This document shows positions 8,434 through 17,349 of a stretch of DNA of 64,000 nucleotides, in pieces. Origin of the DNA: CAYFZO01 sp965226235. GTDB taxonomy: Bacteria; Pseudomonadota; Gammaproteobacteria; Poriferisulfidales; Oxydemutatoraceae. Both the position numbers and the translations under genes were made by a program. Under the pieces are notes generated by a model. The model was not told the origin of the DNA. It made no database searches and saw nothing but the letters and a program-made list of their open reading frames with translations. The stretch spans positions 62,001 through 126,000 of the forward strand of contig OZ245335.1 of NCBI GenBank assembly GCA_965226235.1. The letters run 5' to 3'. How positions within the stretch are numbered: position 1 is the stretch's first letter; each line of letters starts with the position of its first letter.

Positions 8434-8717
8434 TATTCCACTGATCGGGTTGGCGGTGCTTGCGGCAGCAGGGCGCGTCAGACAAGGTCGAACCTGCGGG
8501 CATCCCGCACCAGGACCAGTTACCGGAGGATTTGCGAGGCTTCACCGCTTACCTGCTGTGGGGCTGCGATCAGCACGGTCGTTGCCTGACGGGTTCGGGT
8601 GCCAATCGTGTTGAGTCGGTCGAGTCGATTCGTGAGTTTTACGCCAACAGCATCGCCAGGGACGCGCTGGCTCGCCACCGCGATCCGTAGTATTCCACTG
8701 ATCGGTTTGGCGGTGCT
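8204..8717 (+). repeat. 257-bp tandem duplication
   Basis: 8204-8460 and 8461-8717 are near-identical (the one difference I see is atcggGttgg versus atcggTttgg). Both units begin TGCGGCAGCAGG, and the same 12-mer follows the second unit at 8718-8729. The duplication therefore ends in short direct repeats, as expected of replication slippage or unequal exchange. It covers the 3' end of the hypothetical gene and the 5' end of the sugar-dehydrogenase-like gene. Confidence 0.92.
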
Positions 8718-9885
8718 TGCGGCAGCAGGCGCGCCGGCACAGGCTGCGTCATTCGACAGCCAGCCGTTTACCGTCAAAGACCAATCCTGGATGCTGCGTG
8801 TTCCTGCCGGGTATCGGCTTGAATACCTGGCACCCATGGACGCGCCCAGGCTGATGAGTTTTGTTGGCGACGATGTCCTGCTGGTGGGCTCCAGGGCGAA
8901 GGTCGTTTATCGCCTTGAACCACCGTATCGTCACGCGACCGTCTACGCGCAGCTTGGTGGCAGTCCCCATGACATTGCCCGGCGCGGCGAAGTGCTGTTT
9001 GTCGCCAGAAACGAAGGGGTCTACCAGACCGCGTATCGGGAGCAGCCGATGCCGCCGCTCGGAGATGACGACTTCACGCTACTCGCGCGTCTGCCTTCAG
9101 GGGCGGGGCATTCCAGCCGCAGCATCGGCTTCGGCCCCGATGGACGCCTTTACATGAGCCTGGGCATCTCCGGCAACTGCAGTGACCAGTACCTCGATGA
9201 CAGCTATCCGTTCGAGACGCGCCGCGGGGGTGTGGCAGTGCTCGTTCAGTCCGGCGGCGGTGCGTCTGGCGAAGACGCGCAGGCTGCCTGGCGTTGGCAG
9301 CCTTATGCGTCGGGTCTGCGCAATCCCGTTGGCTTTGACTGGCACCCGGATACCGGTGTTCTCTATGCCTCCAACCACGGCCCCGATCACCATGGCTACG
9401 AGCAGCCCCCCGAGTACTTCAGTCGCCTCGCGCCAGGGTCGTTCCATGGCATGCCCTGGTTTCAGTTCGACGGGCGCGAACTGGTTCGTGATCGGTGTAT
9501 CGGTACGCCGTCACCCAGAACCGACGCGGTTGCGCCGGTGGCAACCTTTCCGGCGCGCAACGGCCCGATGGATATGGTCTTCGCGCCTGCGGGTTCGCCG
9601 TGGTCAGGCGACGCCATCGTCGCGTTGCACGGCTCTTGGGCAACACAGCCGCAGGGAGGTTTCTTTGGCAGCAAGTCGAGCCGCAGGCCTCCGTGGATCG
9701 CGATTGTGAAGTTTGCCGGTGCGAGCGCGTCCGGCGACGTCGATATTCTCATTGCAGGGTTTCAGGACGACGCTGGCTTGCGGCTGGCCCGGCCGGCCGG
9801 CGTGGCGTTCGGGCCCGACGGACATTTTTATTTCACCAGCGACGGCGGGGTATTGCAGGGGCTGTTTCGCTTGCGAAAGATCTGA
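8599..9885 (+). CDS. Exported glucose/sorbosone dehydrogenase-like six-bladed beta-propeller protein
   Basis: A roughly 428-residue protein with a signal peptide (hydrophobic core IPLIGLAVLAAAG, likely cleavage after APAQA) and the soluble aldose/sorbosone dehydrogenase fold. Family strings are SIGFGPDGRLYMSLG, GLRNPVGFDWHP, YASNHGPDHHG, HGSWATQP and GVAFGPDGHFYFTSDG. Homologues bind PQQ and oxidise sugars in the periplasm, but many relatives are uncharacterised, so the substrate is open. GTG 8599 is taken as start; GTG 8632 is an alternative that keeps the signal peptide. The first 119 bases lie in the second unit of the 257-bp duplication, so the promoter and ribosome region of this gene has been rebuilt by that event. 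Confidence 0.8.
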   Translation: MPIVLSRSSRFVSFTPTASPGTRWLATAIRSIPLIGLAVLAAAGAPAQAASFDSQPFTVKDQSWMLRVPAGYRLEYLAPMDAPRLMSFVGDDVLLVGSRAKVVYRLEPPYRHATVYAQLGGSPHDIARRGEVLFVARNEGVYQTAYREQPMPPLGDDDFTLLARLPSGAGHSSRSIGFGPDGRLYMSLGISGNCSDQYLDDSYPFETRRGGVAVLVQSGGGASGEDAQAAWRWQPYASGLRNPVGFDWHPDTGVLYASNHGPDHHGYEQPPEYFSRLAPGSFHGMPWFQFDGRELVRDRCIGTPSPRTDAVAPVATFPARNGPMDMVFAPAGSPWSGDAIVALHGSWATQPQGGFFGSKSSRRPPWIAIVKFAGASASGDVDILIAGFQDDAGLRLARPAGVAFGPDGHFYFTSDGGVLQGLFRLRKI

Positions 9886-10070
9886 TGCAGGCAGCGTTCA
9901 CGGTCTTGGATGGTGGGTCGAGCGAGGCGGCGGTGATGCGTCTGCCGGGTTCGCGTTGCAGGGGCGAAGGTGTTTGCGGCAGCCACAGGCTACCGCTACA
10001 GGGCGATGCACACGAGCGGCAACCCGACGGCACCGGCAGCACTCACCACGCCGGGCCGTAACCTCTCATT

Positions 10071-10676
10071 TCAGGGGCGTTTCCCGCGCTGCCAGATTTC
10101 ATCCAGCGGCTTGCGCGGCGACGCTTTTCTGTCGGTGACCGCGTCTTCTTCGCCCGCCTTCGGCACGTCGAGCACCCCGATCGCAAAACCGCAGATGACG
10201 TGATAGTTTTCCTCGTCGATGTTGAGCGCGTCGTATACCTCGTCGCGCTTGATGCCGCCCATCCCGTGCGTATACAGCCCGAGTTGTCGTGCTTGCAGGG
10301 TCATGCAGAGCCACGCCGCGCCACAGTCGAACTGCGCTGACCCGAGTGGCTTGCCATTGTGCTCGGAATATTTTCTGGCGACGACAAAGCCGAGCAGGGA
10401 GGCGTTTTTTGCCCACTGCTGATTACCTTCCACCAGCAGGCTGCAGAACAGATCGAAATCCGAAGCGTCGGTATTGGTGATGAATTGCCAGGGTTGCGCG
10501 TTGCTGCTCGAGGGTGCCCAGCGCGCGGCATCGAAGATCACGCGCAAGGTTTGTTCAGGCAGGGTGGTTTTTCTGAACACCCGCGGCGACCAGCGCTGGT
10601 AAAACAGTTCGTTGACCCCGGCAACCGGGTCGCGTTGCGAAAAGTCGACTGTATAGGGCGGTTTGTACGGTTTCAT
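10071..10676 (-). CDS. Nitroreductase family protein (FMN-dependent)
   Basis: A 201-residue protein with nitroreductase-fold features: an N-terminal FYQRWSPRVFRKTTLP, the FMN-phosphate region RWAPSSSNAQPWQF, and the C-terminal VICGFAIG with a basic tail. Such enzymes reduce nitro compounds, quinones or other acceptors with NAD(P)H. ATG 10676 (MKPYKPPYTVDF) is chosen because the longer frame has unrelated residues upstream. It is convergent with the sugar-dehydrogenase-like gene; the intervening 185 bp holds nothing I can name. The physiological substrate cannot be inferred. Confidence 0.85.
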   Translation of the reverse strand: MKPYKPPYTVDFSQRDPVAGVNELFYQRWSPRVFRKTTLPEQTLRVIFDAARWAPSSSNAQPWQFITNTDASDFDLFCSLLVEGNQQWAKNASLLGFVVARKYSEHNGKPLGSAQFDCGAAWLCMTLQARQLGLYTHGMGGIKRDEVYDALNIDEENYHVICGFAIGVLDVPKAGEEDAVTDRKASPRKPLDEIWQRGKRP

Positions 10677-10714
10677 CTCGGGAAATTTTATACCAGATGA
10701 TCCATGGAAAGGGC

Positions 10715-11440
10715 TTATGCTACAGGAGAGAGCGGGTCGGTGGCCCGCGATCGATCCACGTCCAGGGTGCTGAGAAGCCGGTACCACGGGACTTTCAGGC
10801 GTCCGGCACAGCGTTCGAGTTGCCTGACGTATGTGGCGGTACGGTGATGGACTTTTCTCGCGGCCTCGATCAACCACGGCTTTTCCAGATAGCTCCTGCT
10901 CCGGTAGCCCCCCCAGCCTTCGTGGTAGGCGAGGTAGAGGTTGTAGGCGTCGTGCGGTGCGAGCGCCAGCACCCCGACGCTCTTGTGGTTATACCAGCCG
11001 ACAAAATCGACCGCGTCGTCAAAGCTGTTGCGGCGCGCGAACTTCTTCCCGGTTTCTTCCTTGTATTGATTCCAGGTGCTGTCGATGGCTTGCGGGTAGC
11101 CGTAGGCCGACGTCACCCTTTTCCAGGGGATGAACCCGAACAGTTTGGTGCGCTCGGTTTTGGCTCTCGCCTTGAAACCGGACTCCTGGTGGATGAAAGA
11201 CAGCATCAGCGCCACCGGGATGTTCCAGTTTTTCCGAGCCTGAATCGAGGCGTAGTACCAGCTCTTTCGCTCTTCGAGAATGGTGCACGCGTCGTTGATA
11301 TCGGACGGTGGCGGTCTGGCGCATCCGTTTGACAACGACACCAGGATCACCAGCATGGGCAACAGCACGCGGGTGCCGGTTCGGTGGGAAGCTCTTCCAA
11401 GCGCGCCTTCGGCCGGTTGCTGCGTGTGGGAGGCAAGCAT
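10715..11440 (-). CDS. Lytic transglycosylase, SLT domain lipoprotein
   Basis: A roughly 241-residue protein with a hydrophobic leader ending LSNGC (probable but imperfect lipobox) and a transglycosylase SLT domain. The catalytic Glu lies in SFIHQESGF, followed by the substrate-groove elements SAYGYPQAIDSTW and DFVGWYNHKS and a downstream NLYLAYHEGWGGY. It should cleave the MurNAc-GlcNAc bond of peptidoglycan. The ATG at 11440 shares its A with the TGA stop of the upstream lipoprotein gene (TGATG), so the two are translationally coupled; a GTG directly before it is the other candidate. A role with the pilus operon is possible but that operon is 10 kb away. Confidence 0.85.
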   Translation of the reverse strand: MLASHTQQPAEGALGRASHRTGTRVLLPMLVILVSLSNGCARPPPSDINDACTILEERKSWYYASIQARKNWNIPVALMLSFIHQESGFKARAKTERTKLFGFIPWKRVTSAYGYPQAIDSTWNQYKEETGKKFARRNSFDDAVDFVGWYNHKSVGVLALAPHDAYNLYLAYHEGWGGYRSRSYLEKPWLIEAARKVHHRTATYVRQLERCAGRLKVPWYRLLSTLDVDRSRATDPLSPVA

Positions 11441-11769
11441 CACGGCGCGTTATTTTTTTCCTTGCAGAGATACAGCCTGAATTCTTTTACGCTGTTGCCG
11501 TCTGCGTATACCGGCACCACCGTATCGGCTCCGATCTCACTGGCCAGATTGCGCGTCTCCACCAGCAACTTTTCGTCTATCGCGCGGCCATTTTCGGTTT
11601 CGATCACGGTTGCGTTTTCTGCCGTGATCCCTGCTTTCGTATAGCCTATATACTGGCATTGTGCCGTTTCTTCGAGGCTGGCCGTCCGCGTCGTCATCGT
11701 GGCTTCGAAACCTGGTTGCGAACCGCAGGCCGTAGCGGATACGGCCAGCACCGCCACCACTATTTTCAT
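11440..11769 (-). CDS. Small lipoprotein (DUF4156-like), function unknown
   Basis: A 109-residue protein starting MKIVVAVLAVSATACGSQPG, a lipoprotein signal with Cys after ATA. The mature part contains two further cysteines, in ETAQCQYIGYTK and LYLCKEKNN, which could form a disulfide. The layout (short lipoprotein, early Cys-xx-hydrophobic-Gly phrase, later Cys) recalls DUF4156-type outer-membrane lipoproteins, but this is only an impression. ATG 11769 is used; an in-frame ATG at 11790 is possible. It is coupled to the transglycosylase gene by TGATG overlap and lies 28 bp after proS, so all may be one minus-strand transcript. Confidence 0.65.
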   Translation of the reverse strand: MKIVVAVLAVSATACGSQPGFEATMTTRTASLEETAQCQYIGYTKAGITAENATVIETENGRAIDEKLLVETRNLASEIGADTVVPVYADGNSVKEFRLYLCKEKNNAP

Positions 11770-11797
11770 CTCTCGGTATCCACCTTTCATCGCTGGC

Positions 11798-13519
11798 TCA
11801 CGGCTGGCGGTCGCGGTGCCGGCATTTTTCCGCTACCCACGCGCTGGCGTTTTCCAGCGCAATGGTATGTGCCTGCTCCTCGGTTCTCAGCTTGCATTCG
11901 ATCCGGTCGCTTGCAAGGCCGCGTTCGCTGACGACCATACGCCAGGGGATCCCGAGCAGGTCGGCATCCTTGAACAGGACGCCCGGGCGCAGGTTGCGAT
12001 CGTCGAGCAGCACTTCGATGCCGGCTGTTTCGAGTTCATCGTGCAACCGCTGCGCGGTTTGCTCGACCCGCGCAGGGTTCTTGCCCTGTACCGGGGTGAT
12101 GACCACCTGGAACGGAGCCATCGGCGCTGGCCAGATGATGCCGTGCGCGTCGTGATTCTGCTCGATCGCCGCTGCCACGATGCGGGATACGCCGATGCCG
12201 TAGCACCCCATGGTGACCGTCTGCGGTTTGCCGTTGTCGTCGAGCACGCACGCTTTCATCATCCGGCTGTACTTGTCACCCAGCTTGAATATATGCCCGA
12301 CCTCGATACCGCGCTTGATTCGCAGGGTGCCGCGTCCGTCGGGGGAAGGCTCGTCGGCTTCTATGTTACGCAGGTCGGCCGTCGCCGGTTCGGCGGTGTC
12401 CCGTCCCCAGTTGACACCGGTGTAATGGACGCCTTCGCGGTTGGCTCCGCAGATGAAATCATGCATCTCGGCGGCTGCGTAGTCGACGACGACAGGCACT
12501 TCGAGCCCCACCGGGCCGAGCGAACCTGGCGGGCAGTCTACGGCTCGCAGTATCTGCGGCACTTCGGCAAACTCGAACGGCGACGCGACCAAAGGATGTT
12601 TCGCGGCCTTGGTCGCGTTCAGCGTGTGGTCTCCGCGTAGAAACAGGGCGGTGATCCCGCCGGCGGGGCTTTTGACGAACAAGGCCTTGAGGCATTTTTT
12701 CGCGGCGACGTTCAACTGCTCGGAGAGAGCCTCGATTGTCATCAGACCGGGGGTGTCGATGGTTTGCATCGTCTGCGATGGGGGCGGTCGTTGCCCGGCG
12801 GCGGGGCACGGTACCAGTTCCACGTTGGCCGCATAGTCGCCGTCACTGGAAAACGCGATGGCGTCTTCGCCGCAGTCGGCGAGGACATGAAATTCGTGAG
12901 ACTCGTTGCCGCCGATAGCGCCGGTGTCGGCCAGCACTGTCCGGTAAACCAGCTCCAGCCGGCTGAATATGCGGTTGTAGGCGGCGTACATTTCCCGGTA
13001 GGTTGCATCCAGCGACGCCGTGTCGATGTGAAACGAGTAAGCGTCTTTCATCAGAAACTCCCGGGCGCGCAGGATGCCGAAACGGGGTCTGATCTCGTCA
13101 CGGAACTTGGTTTGGATCTGATAGTAATTGATCGGCAGTTGGCGGTAGCTCGTCAGCTCGCTACGCGCGATGTGGGTGATGACTTCTTCGTGTGTGGGGC
13201 CGAACACAAAATTGCGCCGGCGTCGATCCTTGAAGCGCAGCAATTCGGGTCCGTAGTCTTCCCAGCGCCCGGACTCCTGCCACAACTCCGCCGGTTGCAC
13301 CGCCGGCAGCAGCAGTTCGACTGCCCCGGCGGCGTCCATCTCTTCCCGTATGATCGCTTCGACTTTTCTCAGCACGCGTAACCCCATCGGCATCCACGCG
13401 TACAGGCCGGCGGCAACCTTGCGCAGCAACCCGGCGCGTAGCATCAGGCGGTGGCTTTCGACTTCCGCTTCGGCGGGAATTTCCTTGGTCGTTGTGATCG
13501 GAAACCGGGAAGTACGCAT
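11798..13519 (-). CDS. proS: Prolyl-tRNA synthetase, bacterial type
   Basis: A 573-residue class II synthetase of the long bacterial form (E. coli 572). Motif 1 surrounds LRKVAAGLYAWMPMGLRVL, motif 2 is FRDEIRPRFGILRAREFLMKD, and motif 3 is MGCYGIGVSRIVAA. The insertion (editing, YbaK-like) domain occupies about residues 230-390, with a C-terminal anticodon-binding domain. It charges tRNA-Pro and edits mis-charged Ala. ATG 13519 begins MRTSRFPITTTKE, the usual N-terminus. Confidence 0.96.
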   Translation of the reverse strand: MRTSRFPITTTKEIPAEAEVESHRLMLRAGLLRKVAAGLYAWMPMGLRVLRKVEAIIREEMDAAGAVELLLPAVQPAELWQESGRWEDYGPELLRFKDRRRRNFVFGPTHEEVITHIARSELTSYRQLPINYYQIQTKFRDEIRPRFGILRAREFLMKDAYSFHIDTASLDATYREMYAAYNRIFSRLELVYRTVLADTGAIGGNESHEFHVLADCGEDAIAFSSDGDYAANVELVPCPAAGQRPPPSQTMQTIDTPGLMTIEALSEQLNVAAKKCLKALFVKSPAGGITALFLRGDHTLNATKAAKHPLVASPFEFAEVPQILRAVDCPPGSLGPVGLEVPVVVDYAAAEMHDFICGANREGVHYTGVNWGRDTAEPATADLRNIEADEPSPDGRGTLRIKRGIEVGHIFKLGDKYSRMMKACVLDDNGKPQTVTMGCYGIGVSRIVAAAIEQNHDAHGIIWPAPMAPFQVVITPVQGKNPARVEQTAQRLHDELETAGIEVLLDDRNLRPGVLFKDADLLGIPWRMVVSERGLASDRIECKLRTEEQAHTIALENASAWVAEKCRHRDRQP

Positions 13520-13711
13520 CGGCTTTGGTCAGAACAAGGGGGTCGGTATGGGGCGGGTCCGCAGAGCGAAGTGGCTTGATTGCGAAGACGGTTCGGCGGT
13601 CAGTGTCGTGGTTTCCGGTTCCCCGGTCGCGTGATCGGGTTGCATGATGTTGGATTTTACCCGCCACTGATGCAATATGCACTTTTCCTACTGGATGCAG
13701 AAGGCAAGTTG

Positions 13712-14785
13712 ATGAGCGTAATGAAAACAATGTGGACGCGGTACCTGTCCGACCCGCAGGTCGTTTTCCTGTTATTTTTTCTACTACTGGGCATCGCCAT
13801 CGTCACGCTGGCCGGGGATATTCTGATGCCGGTGCTGGTCGCGCTGGTGATCGCCTATGTGCTCGACGGCGGCATATCGCTTCTGAACCGGCAGGGGATG
13901 CCGCGTATCTGGTCTGTCGTCATCGTCTACCTCGGGTTCCTGGTGTCGGTCGTGGTTGTGATTTTTGGTGTCTCGCCCCTGCTGTCGCAGCAGGTGTCTT
14001 CGTTTCTGCAGGATTTACCCGACCTCATCGTGCGTGGGCAGCAGGTACTGATGCAATTGCCCGACAAATACCCGGAACATATCAGCCCCGAGCAGGTGCA
14101 GCGGATGATGAACAGCTTCAAAGCCGAGATTACGTCGCTGGCACAAAAAGGCTTGAGCGTGTCGCTGGCCTCGCTGGCGGGGTTCATTACGTTCCTGGTT
14201 TACGTGGTCCTGGTGCCGATGCTGATTCTCTTTTTCCTCAAGGACAAGGATCCTCTGCTCGCCTGGTTCAGCCGCTTTTTGCCAAAAAGAGAAAACCAGT
14301 CCCTGACCAGGACCGTCTGGGCCGATGTCAACAGCGGTATCGCCGGGTACATACGCGGAAAGCTGATCGAAGTCGCCATCGTCTGGGCGGTCAGTTGGCT
14401 GGTTTTCGGGTTGCTGGGTCTGAATTATGCGGCGTTGCTCTCGTTTCTCGTCGGCATCTCGGTTGTCATTCCTTACATCGGTGCCGCGATAGTCACGGTT
14501 CCGGTGGCGATGGTGGCGTATGCGCAATGGGGGGTTGAAGCCCAGTTCGTGTACGTGATGGTCGCTTACGTGGTGTTGCAGTTCCTGGACGGCAATATCC
14601 TGGTGCCGTTGCTGTTTTCCGAGATAGTCAATCTCCACCCGGTGGCGATTATCAGTGCGGTGCTCGTGTTCGGAGGCATCTGGGGAATCTGGGGCGTGTT
14701 TTTTGCGATACCTTTGGCGACGCTGGTCAATGCGGTGCTCAACGCATGGCCGCGTTACGGCACCAAAGAGCAAGCGTCGTTATGA
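13712..14785 (+). CDS. AI-2E/PerM family permease
   Basis: A 357-residue membrane protein of the AI-2E transporter (PerM, formerly UPF0118) family: an N-terminal helix triplet, a periplasmic loop with PDLIVRGQQVLMQLPDKY, then helices containing FFLKDKDPLL, the GYIRGKLIEVAIV segment and the terminal GIWGIWGVFFAIPLATLVNAV. The family exports small molecules or ions; the substrate here is unknown. ATG 13712 (MSVMKTMWTRYL) has AGAAGG eight bases upstream; two more in-frame ATGs follow closely. The gene is convergent with prxQ. Confidence 0.85.
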   Translation: MSVMKTMWTRYLSDPQVVFLLFFLLLGIAIVTLAGDILMPVLVALVIAYVLDGGISLLNRQGMPRIWSVVIVYLGFLVSVVVVIFGVSPLLSQQVSSFLQDLPDLIVRGQQVLMQLPDKYPEHISPEQVQRMMNSFKAEITSLAQKGLSVSLASLAGFITFLVYVVLVPMLILFFLKDKDPLLAWFSRFLPKRENQSLTRTVWADVNSGIAGYIRGKLIEVAIVWAVSWLVFGLLGLNYAALLSFLVGISVVIPYIGAAIVTVPVAMVAYAQWGVEAQFVYVMVAYVVLQFLDGNILVPLLFSEIVNLHPVAIISAVLVFGGIWGIWGVFFAIPLATLVNAVLNAWPRYGTKEQASL

Positions 14786-14804
14786 GGCGGGGTTGCCCGG
14801 CGTG

Positions 14805-15278
14805 TTATGACTGGAGCGCTTTTACGGCAGCCAGGACTGCGTCCACATGCCCCATCACCTTGACCTTGCGCCACTCGTGACGGAGTATGCCTTGTTCGTC
14901 AATGAGAAAAGTGCTTCTCTGGATGCCGCGTACCTTTTTGCCGAACATGGTCTTTTCCTTGATGACATCGAACAGCCGGCACGTTTTTTCTTCGGTGTCG
15001 GATAACAACGCGAAGGGAAGCTCCTGCTTGTCCCTGAATCTTTCATGAGACCGGATGGTATCGCGCGAGATACCGAAAACCACCGCGTTGTGGCGTGCAA
15101 ACGCGGCGATCCTGTCGCGAAATCCGCGGCTTTCCAGCGTGCATCCGGGGGTGCTGTCTTTGGGATAGAAGTACAGGACGATGCGTTTGCCGCGGCAGTC
15201 GGACAGCCTGAACGATGTATCGTCGGTGGCGGGCAACTCGAAGTCTGGAACCTGTTTTCCTACTGTGATCGAAGGCAT
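14805..15278 (-). CDS. bcp: Peroxiredoxin BCP/PrxQ-type thiol peroxidase
   Basis: A 157-residue thioredoxin-fold peroxidase. The peroxidatic Cys is in YPKDSTPGCT, with family landmarks GKRIVLYFYP, FGISRD and STFLIDEQG. The resolving Cys normally five residues after the peroxidatic one (GCTxxxCxF/L) is absent: the sequence reads GCTLESRGFRD. A second Cys occurs later, in EEKTCRLFDV, so the enzyme may be 1-Cys or use that alternative partner. It reduces H2O2 and organic peroxides. It diverges from dapA. Confidence 0.92.
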   Translation of the reverse strand: MPSITVGKQVPDFELPATDDTSFRLSDCRGKRIVLYFYPKDSTPGCTLESRGFRDRIAAFARHNAVVFGISRDTIRSHERFRDKQELPFALLSDTEEKTCRLFDVIKEKTMFGKKVRGIQRSTFLIDEQGILRHEWRKVKVMGHVDAVLAAVKALQS

Positions 15279-15436
15279 GGCGTTATCGTATTTTTACCAT
15301 CCGTGTTTGTCAATTGGCTGTATATCGAGCCAGCGTCCGACCGGGCGCGTGGTGCCATGAACCGAGGGGAGGCTGGTGTTCCTCCGGCTGCCTTACGTTA
15401 TCATCTTGAATCATGATCGATCGGATGAGGTAGACG

Positions 15437-16312
15437 ATGTTTCGTGGCAGTATGGTGGCCGTGGTTACGCCGATGTCGGCCACCGGCGAAATTGATTATC
15501 CGGCGTTGCGACGTCTGGTCGAATTTCACATCGATCAGGGTACCGACGCGATCGTGCCTGCCGGAACCACCGGCGAATCCGCGACGCTTGATTTTGACGA
15601 ACACGGCGAAGTGGTGAAATACGTTGTTGGCGTGGTCGAGGGGCGCGTCCCGGTGATTGCGGGCACGGGTGCCAACGCGACCCGCGAGGCGCTCGAGTTG
15701 ACCCGCTCTGCCGCGCGCTGCGGTGCCGACGCCTGTCTCCTGGTGACGCCTTACTACAACAAGCCCACGCAGGAGGGCCTGTATCGACACTACCGGACTA
15801 TCGCCGAAGGCGTCGCTATCCCGCAGATTCTTTATAACGTGCCGGGCCGCACCGCCTGTGATCTGCAGCCCGACACCGTGCACCGCTTGAGCGAGCTTGA
15901 AAATATCGTTGGCATCAAGGAGGCATCGGGGTCGCTCGAGCGCGGCCGTGAAATCATGCGCCTGTGCGGCCCGCGATTCGACGTCTACAGCGGCGAGGAC
16001 CCGGTGGCTGCCGAGATGATGCTCAACGGCGGCCACGGTGTGATCTCGGTGACAGCCAATGTTGCACCGGCCAGGATGCACGCAATGTGCCAGGCGGCTC
16101 TCGCGGGAGATCGTCAAAACGCCCTGGCCCTCGATCGGCTTTTGCAGGGGTTGCACCGGGAACTGTTTGTTGAATCCAACCCAATTCCGGTGAAATGGGC
16201 TTTGCGGGAGATGGGATTGATCGCGGAAGGTATTCGCCTGCCGCTGACGCCGTTGGCCGAGCAGTACCACGAGCAACTCCGGCAAGCGATGCAGCAGGCG
16301 GGTGTTTCCTGA
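15437..16312 (+). CDS. dapA: 4-hydroxy-tetrahydrodipicolinate synthase
   Basis: A 291-residue TIM-barrel lyase condensing pyruvate with aspartate semialdehyde in the lysine/meso-diaminopimelate pathway. The Schiff-base Lys is in IVGIKEASGS; PAGTTGES holds the catalytic Thr; the Tyr of ILYNVPGRT is present. ATG 15437 has GATGAGG eight bases upstream. The stop overlaps the bamC start (TGATG), the common gammaproteobacterial dapA-bamC pairing. Its product feeds MurE, encoded 19 kb away, whose DNPR motif indicates meso-DAP. Confidence 0.97.
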   Translation: MFRGSMVAVVTPMSATGEIDYPALRRLVEFHIDQGTDAIVPAGTTGESATLDFDEHGEVVKYVVGVVEGRVPVIAGTGANATREALELTRSAARCGADACLLVTPYYNKPTQEGLYRHYRTIAEGVAIPQILYNVPGRTACDLQPDTVHRLSELENIVGIKEASGSLERGREIMRLCGPRFDVYSGEDPVAAEMMLNGGHGVISVTANVAPARMHAMCQAALAGDRQNALALDRLLQGLHRELFVESNPIPVKWALREMGLIAEGIRLPLTPLAEQYHEQLRQAMQQAGVS

Positions 16313-17316
16313 TGAAAGCGCAGCACCGGGCTGCCCTGCTCGTCGGTCTGGCGATGCTTTGCCTGCAGGGGTGCGGCAACGCCAGTATGGATTCGGTTTT
16401 TGAAGACCTGGAGTTGCCTGAACTGGGTTGGGGGAATGACGGCGGAGGTGACCGGGAGTTGGAAGTGCCGCCTGATCTGGATCCTCTGGAGAGCAAAGGC
16501 GATTTCAGCGTAGTCAGCATCCGGGATGGCGCGGGTGCGGCGAGCCGGATATTGCCCGAGAGCCTGAAGGTGAGTCTGCACAGCGAAGACAACGTGACCT
16601 GGCTGGTCGCCGGTGCGTCGCCCGACAGTTTATGGCCGCACCTGGTCGATTTCTGGAGGAGCAATGGCTTTGTGATAGCCGATACGGACAAGTCGCACGG
16701 CAGCATGGAAATCGCCTGGAGAGCGCGAGCGCCGGATGCTTCGCTGGGCATGCGTATCCGGGACATGTTTCGCATGCGGATGGAGCGCGAACCGGACGCG
16801 GTCACCAATATCTATCTGGCGAACCGCAGGGCGCAGCTGCTGGGGGGAGCGTGGCGGCTGATGCCGGGCGATCAGGAAATCGAGGTGGAACTCCTGCAGG
16901 ATTTGGCCGACCACCTCGATGTCGCCGCAGATCAATTGCTGCCCCTGCAGCGCGTGGACACGGAACTCGACGTCAGGAATCTTCGCGGGGTGCCGGTGCT
17001 GAGCATCGGCCAGGCGTACAGCAGCGTGTGGCGGCGCCTGGGCGTGACCTTTGAGCGGGCCGGTCTGGAGGTGCACAGGGCCGATCGCAGCCGCGGCGTG
17101 TATCTGATCGAGTACTCCGCTGCGAGCGAAGCTGCCTCGATGGCCGACGGCGGCACTGCGCTGCCTCGGCGGGTATTGCAGGTGCATCTGTTATCGAAAA
17201 ATGCCGGTACCCTGGTTACGGTACACGAGAACTACAGGCGCGGTCCGGCGCTTGATTATGAAACTGCGTACGATGTGCTGCAGCGCATCGTGCAGGCTTA
17301 TCGTGTGCGGGCATAA
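16312..17316 (+). CDS. bamC: Outer membrane assembly lipoprotein BamC
   Basis: A 334-residue lipoprotein with signal peptide and lipobox LCLQGC, then an acidic low-complexity stretch and the BamC phrase ELEVPPDLDPL, followed by two helix-grip domains (about 75-180 and 215-330). It is an accessory subunit of the BAM complex that inserts beta-barrel proteins into the outer membrane. Start ATG 16312 shares its A with the dapA stop, implying coupling. Length and position next to dapA match NlpB/BamC of other gammaproteobacteria. Confidence 0.9.
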   Translation: MKAQHRAALLVGLAMLCLQGCGNASMDSVFEDLELPELGWGNDGGGDRELEVPPDLDPLESKGDFSVVSIRDGAGAASRILPESLKVSLHSEDNVTWLVAGASPDSLWPHLVDFWRSNGFVIADTDKSHGSMEIAWRARAPDASLGMRIRDMFRMRMEREPDAVTNIYLANRRAQLLGGAWRLMPGDQEIEVELLQDLADHLDVAADQLLPLQRVDTELDVRNLRGVPVLSIGQAYSSVWRRLGVTFERAGLEVHRADRSRGVYLIEYSAASEAASMADGGTALPRRVLQVHLLSKNAGTLVTVHENYRRGPALDYETAYDVLQRIVQAYRVRA

Positions 17317-17349
17317 GCTCGGTGCAGCGAGGCTTGCCTGACACTGCGC

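Noticed and set aside
9886..10061. Extended plus-strand frame after the sugar-dehydrogenase-like gene
   Set aside because: It is a shadow frame of the preceding gene running into the gap; no start or family.
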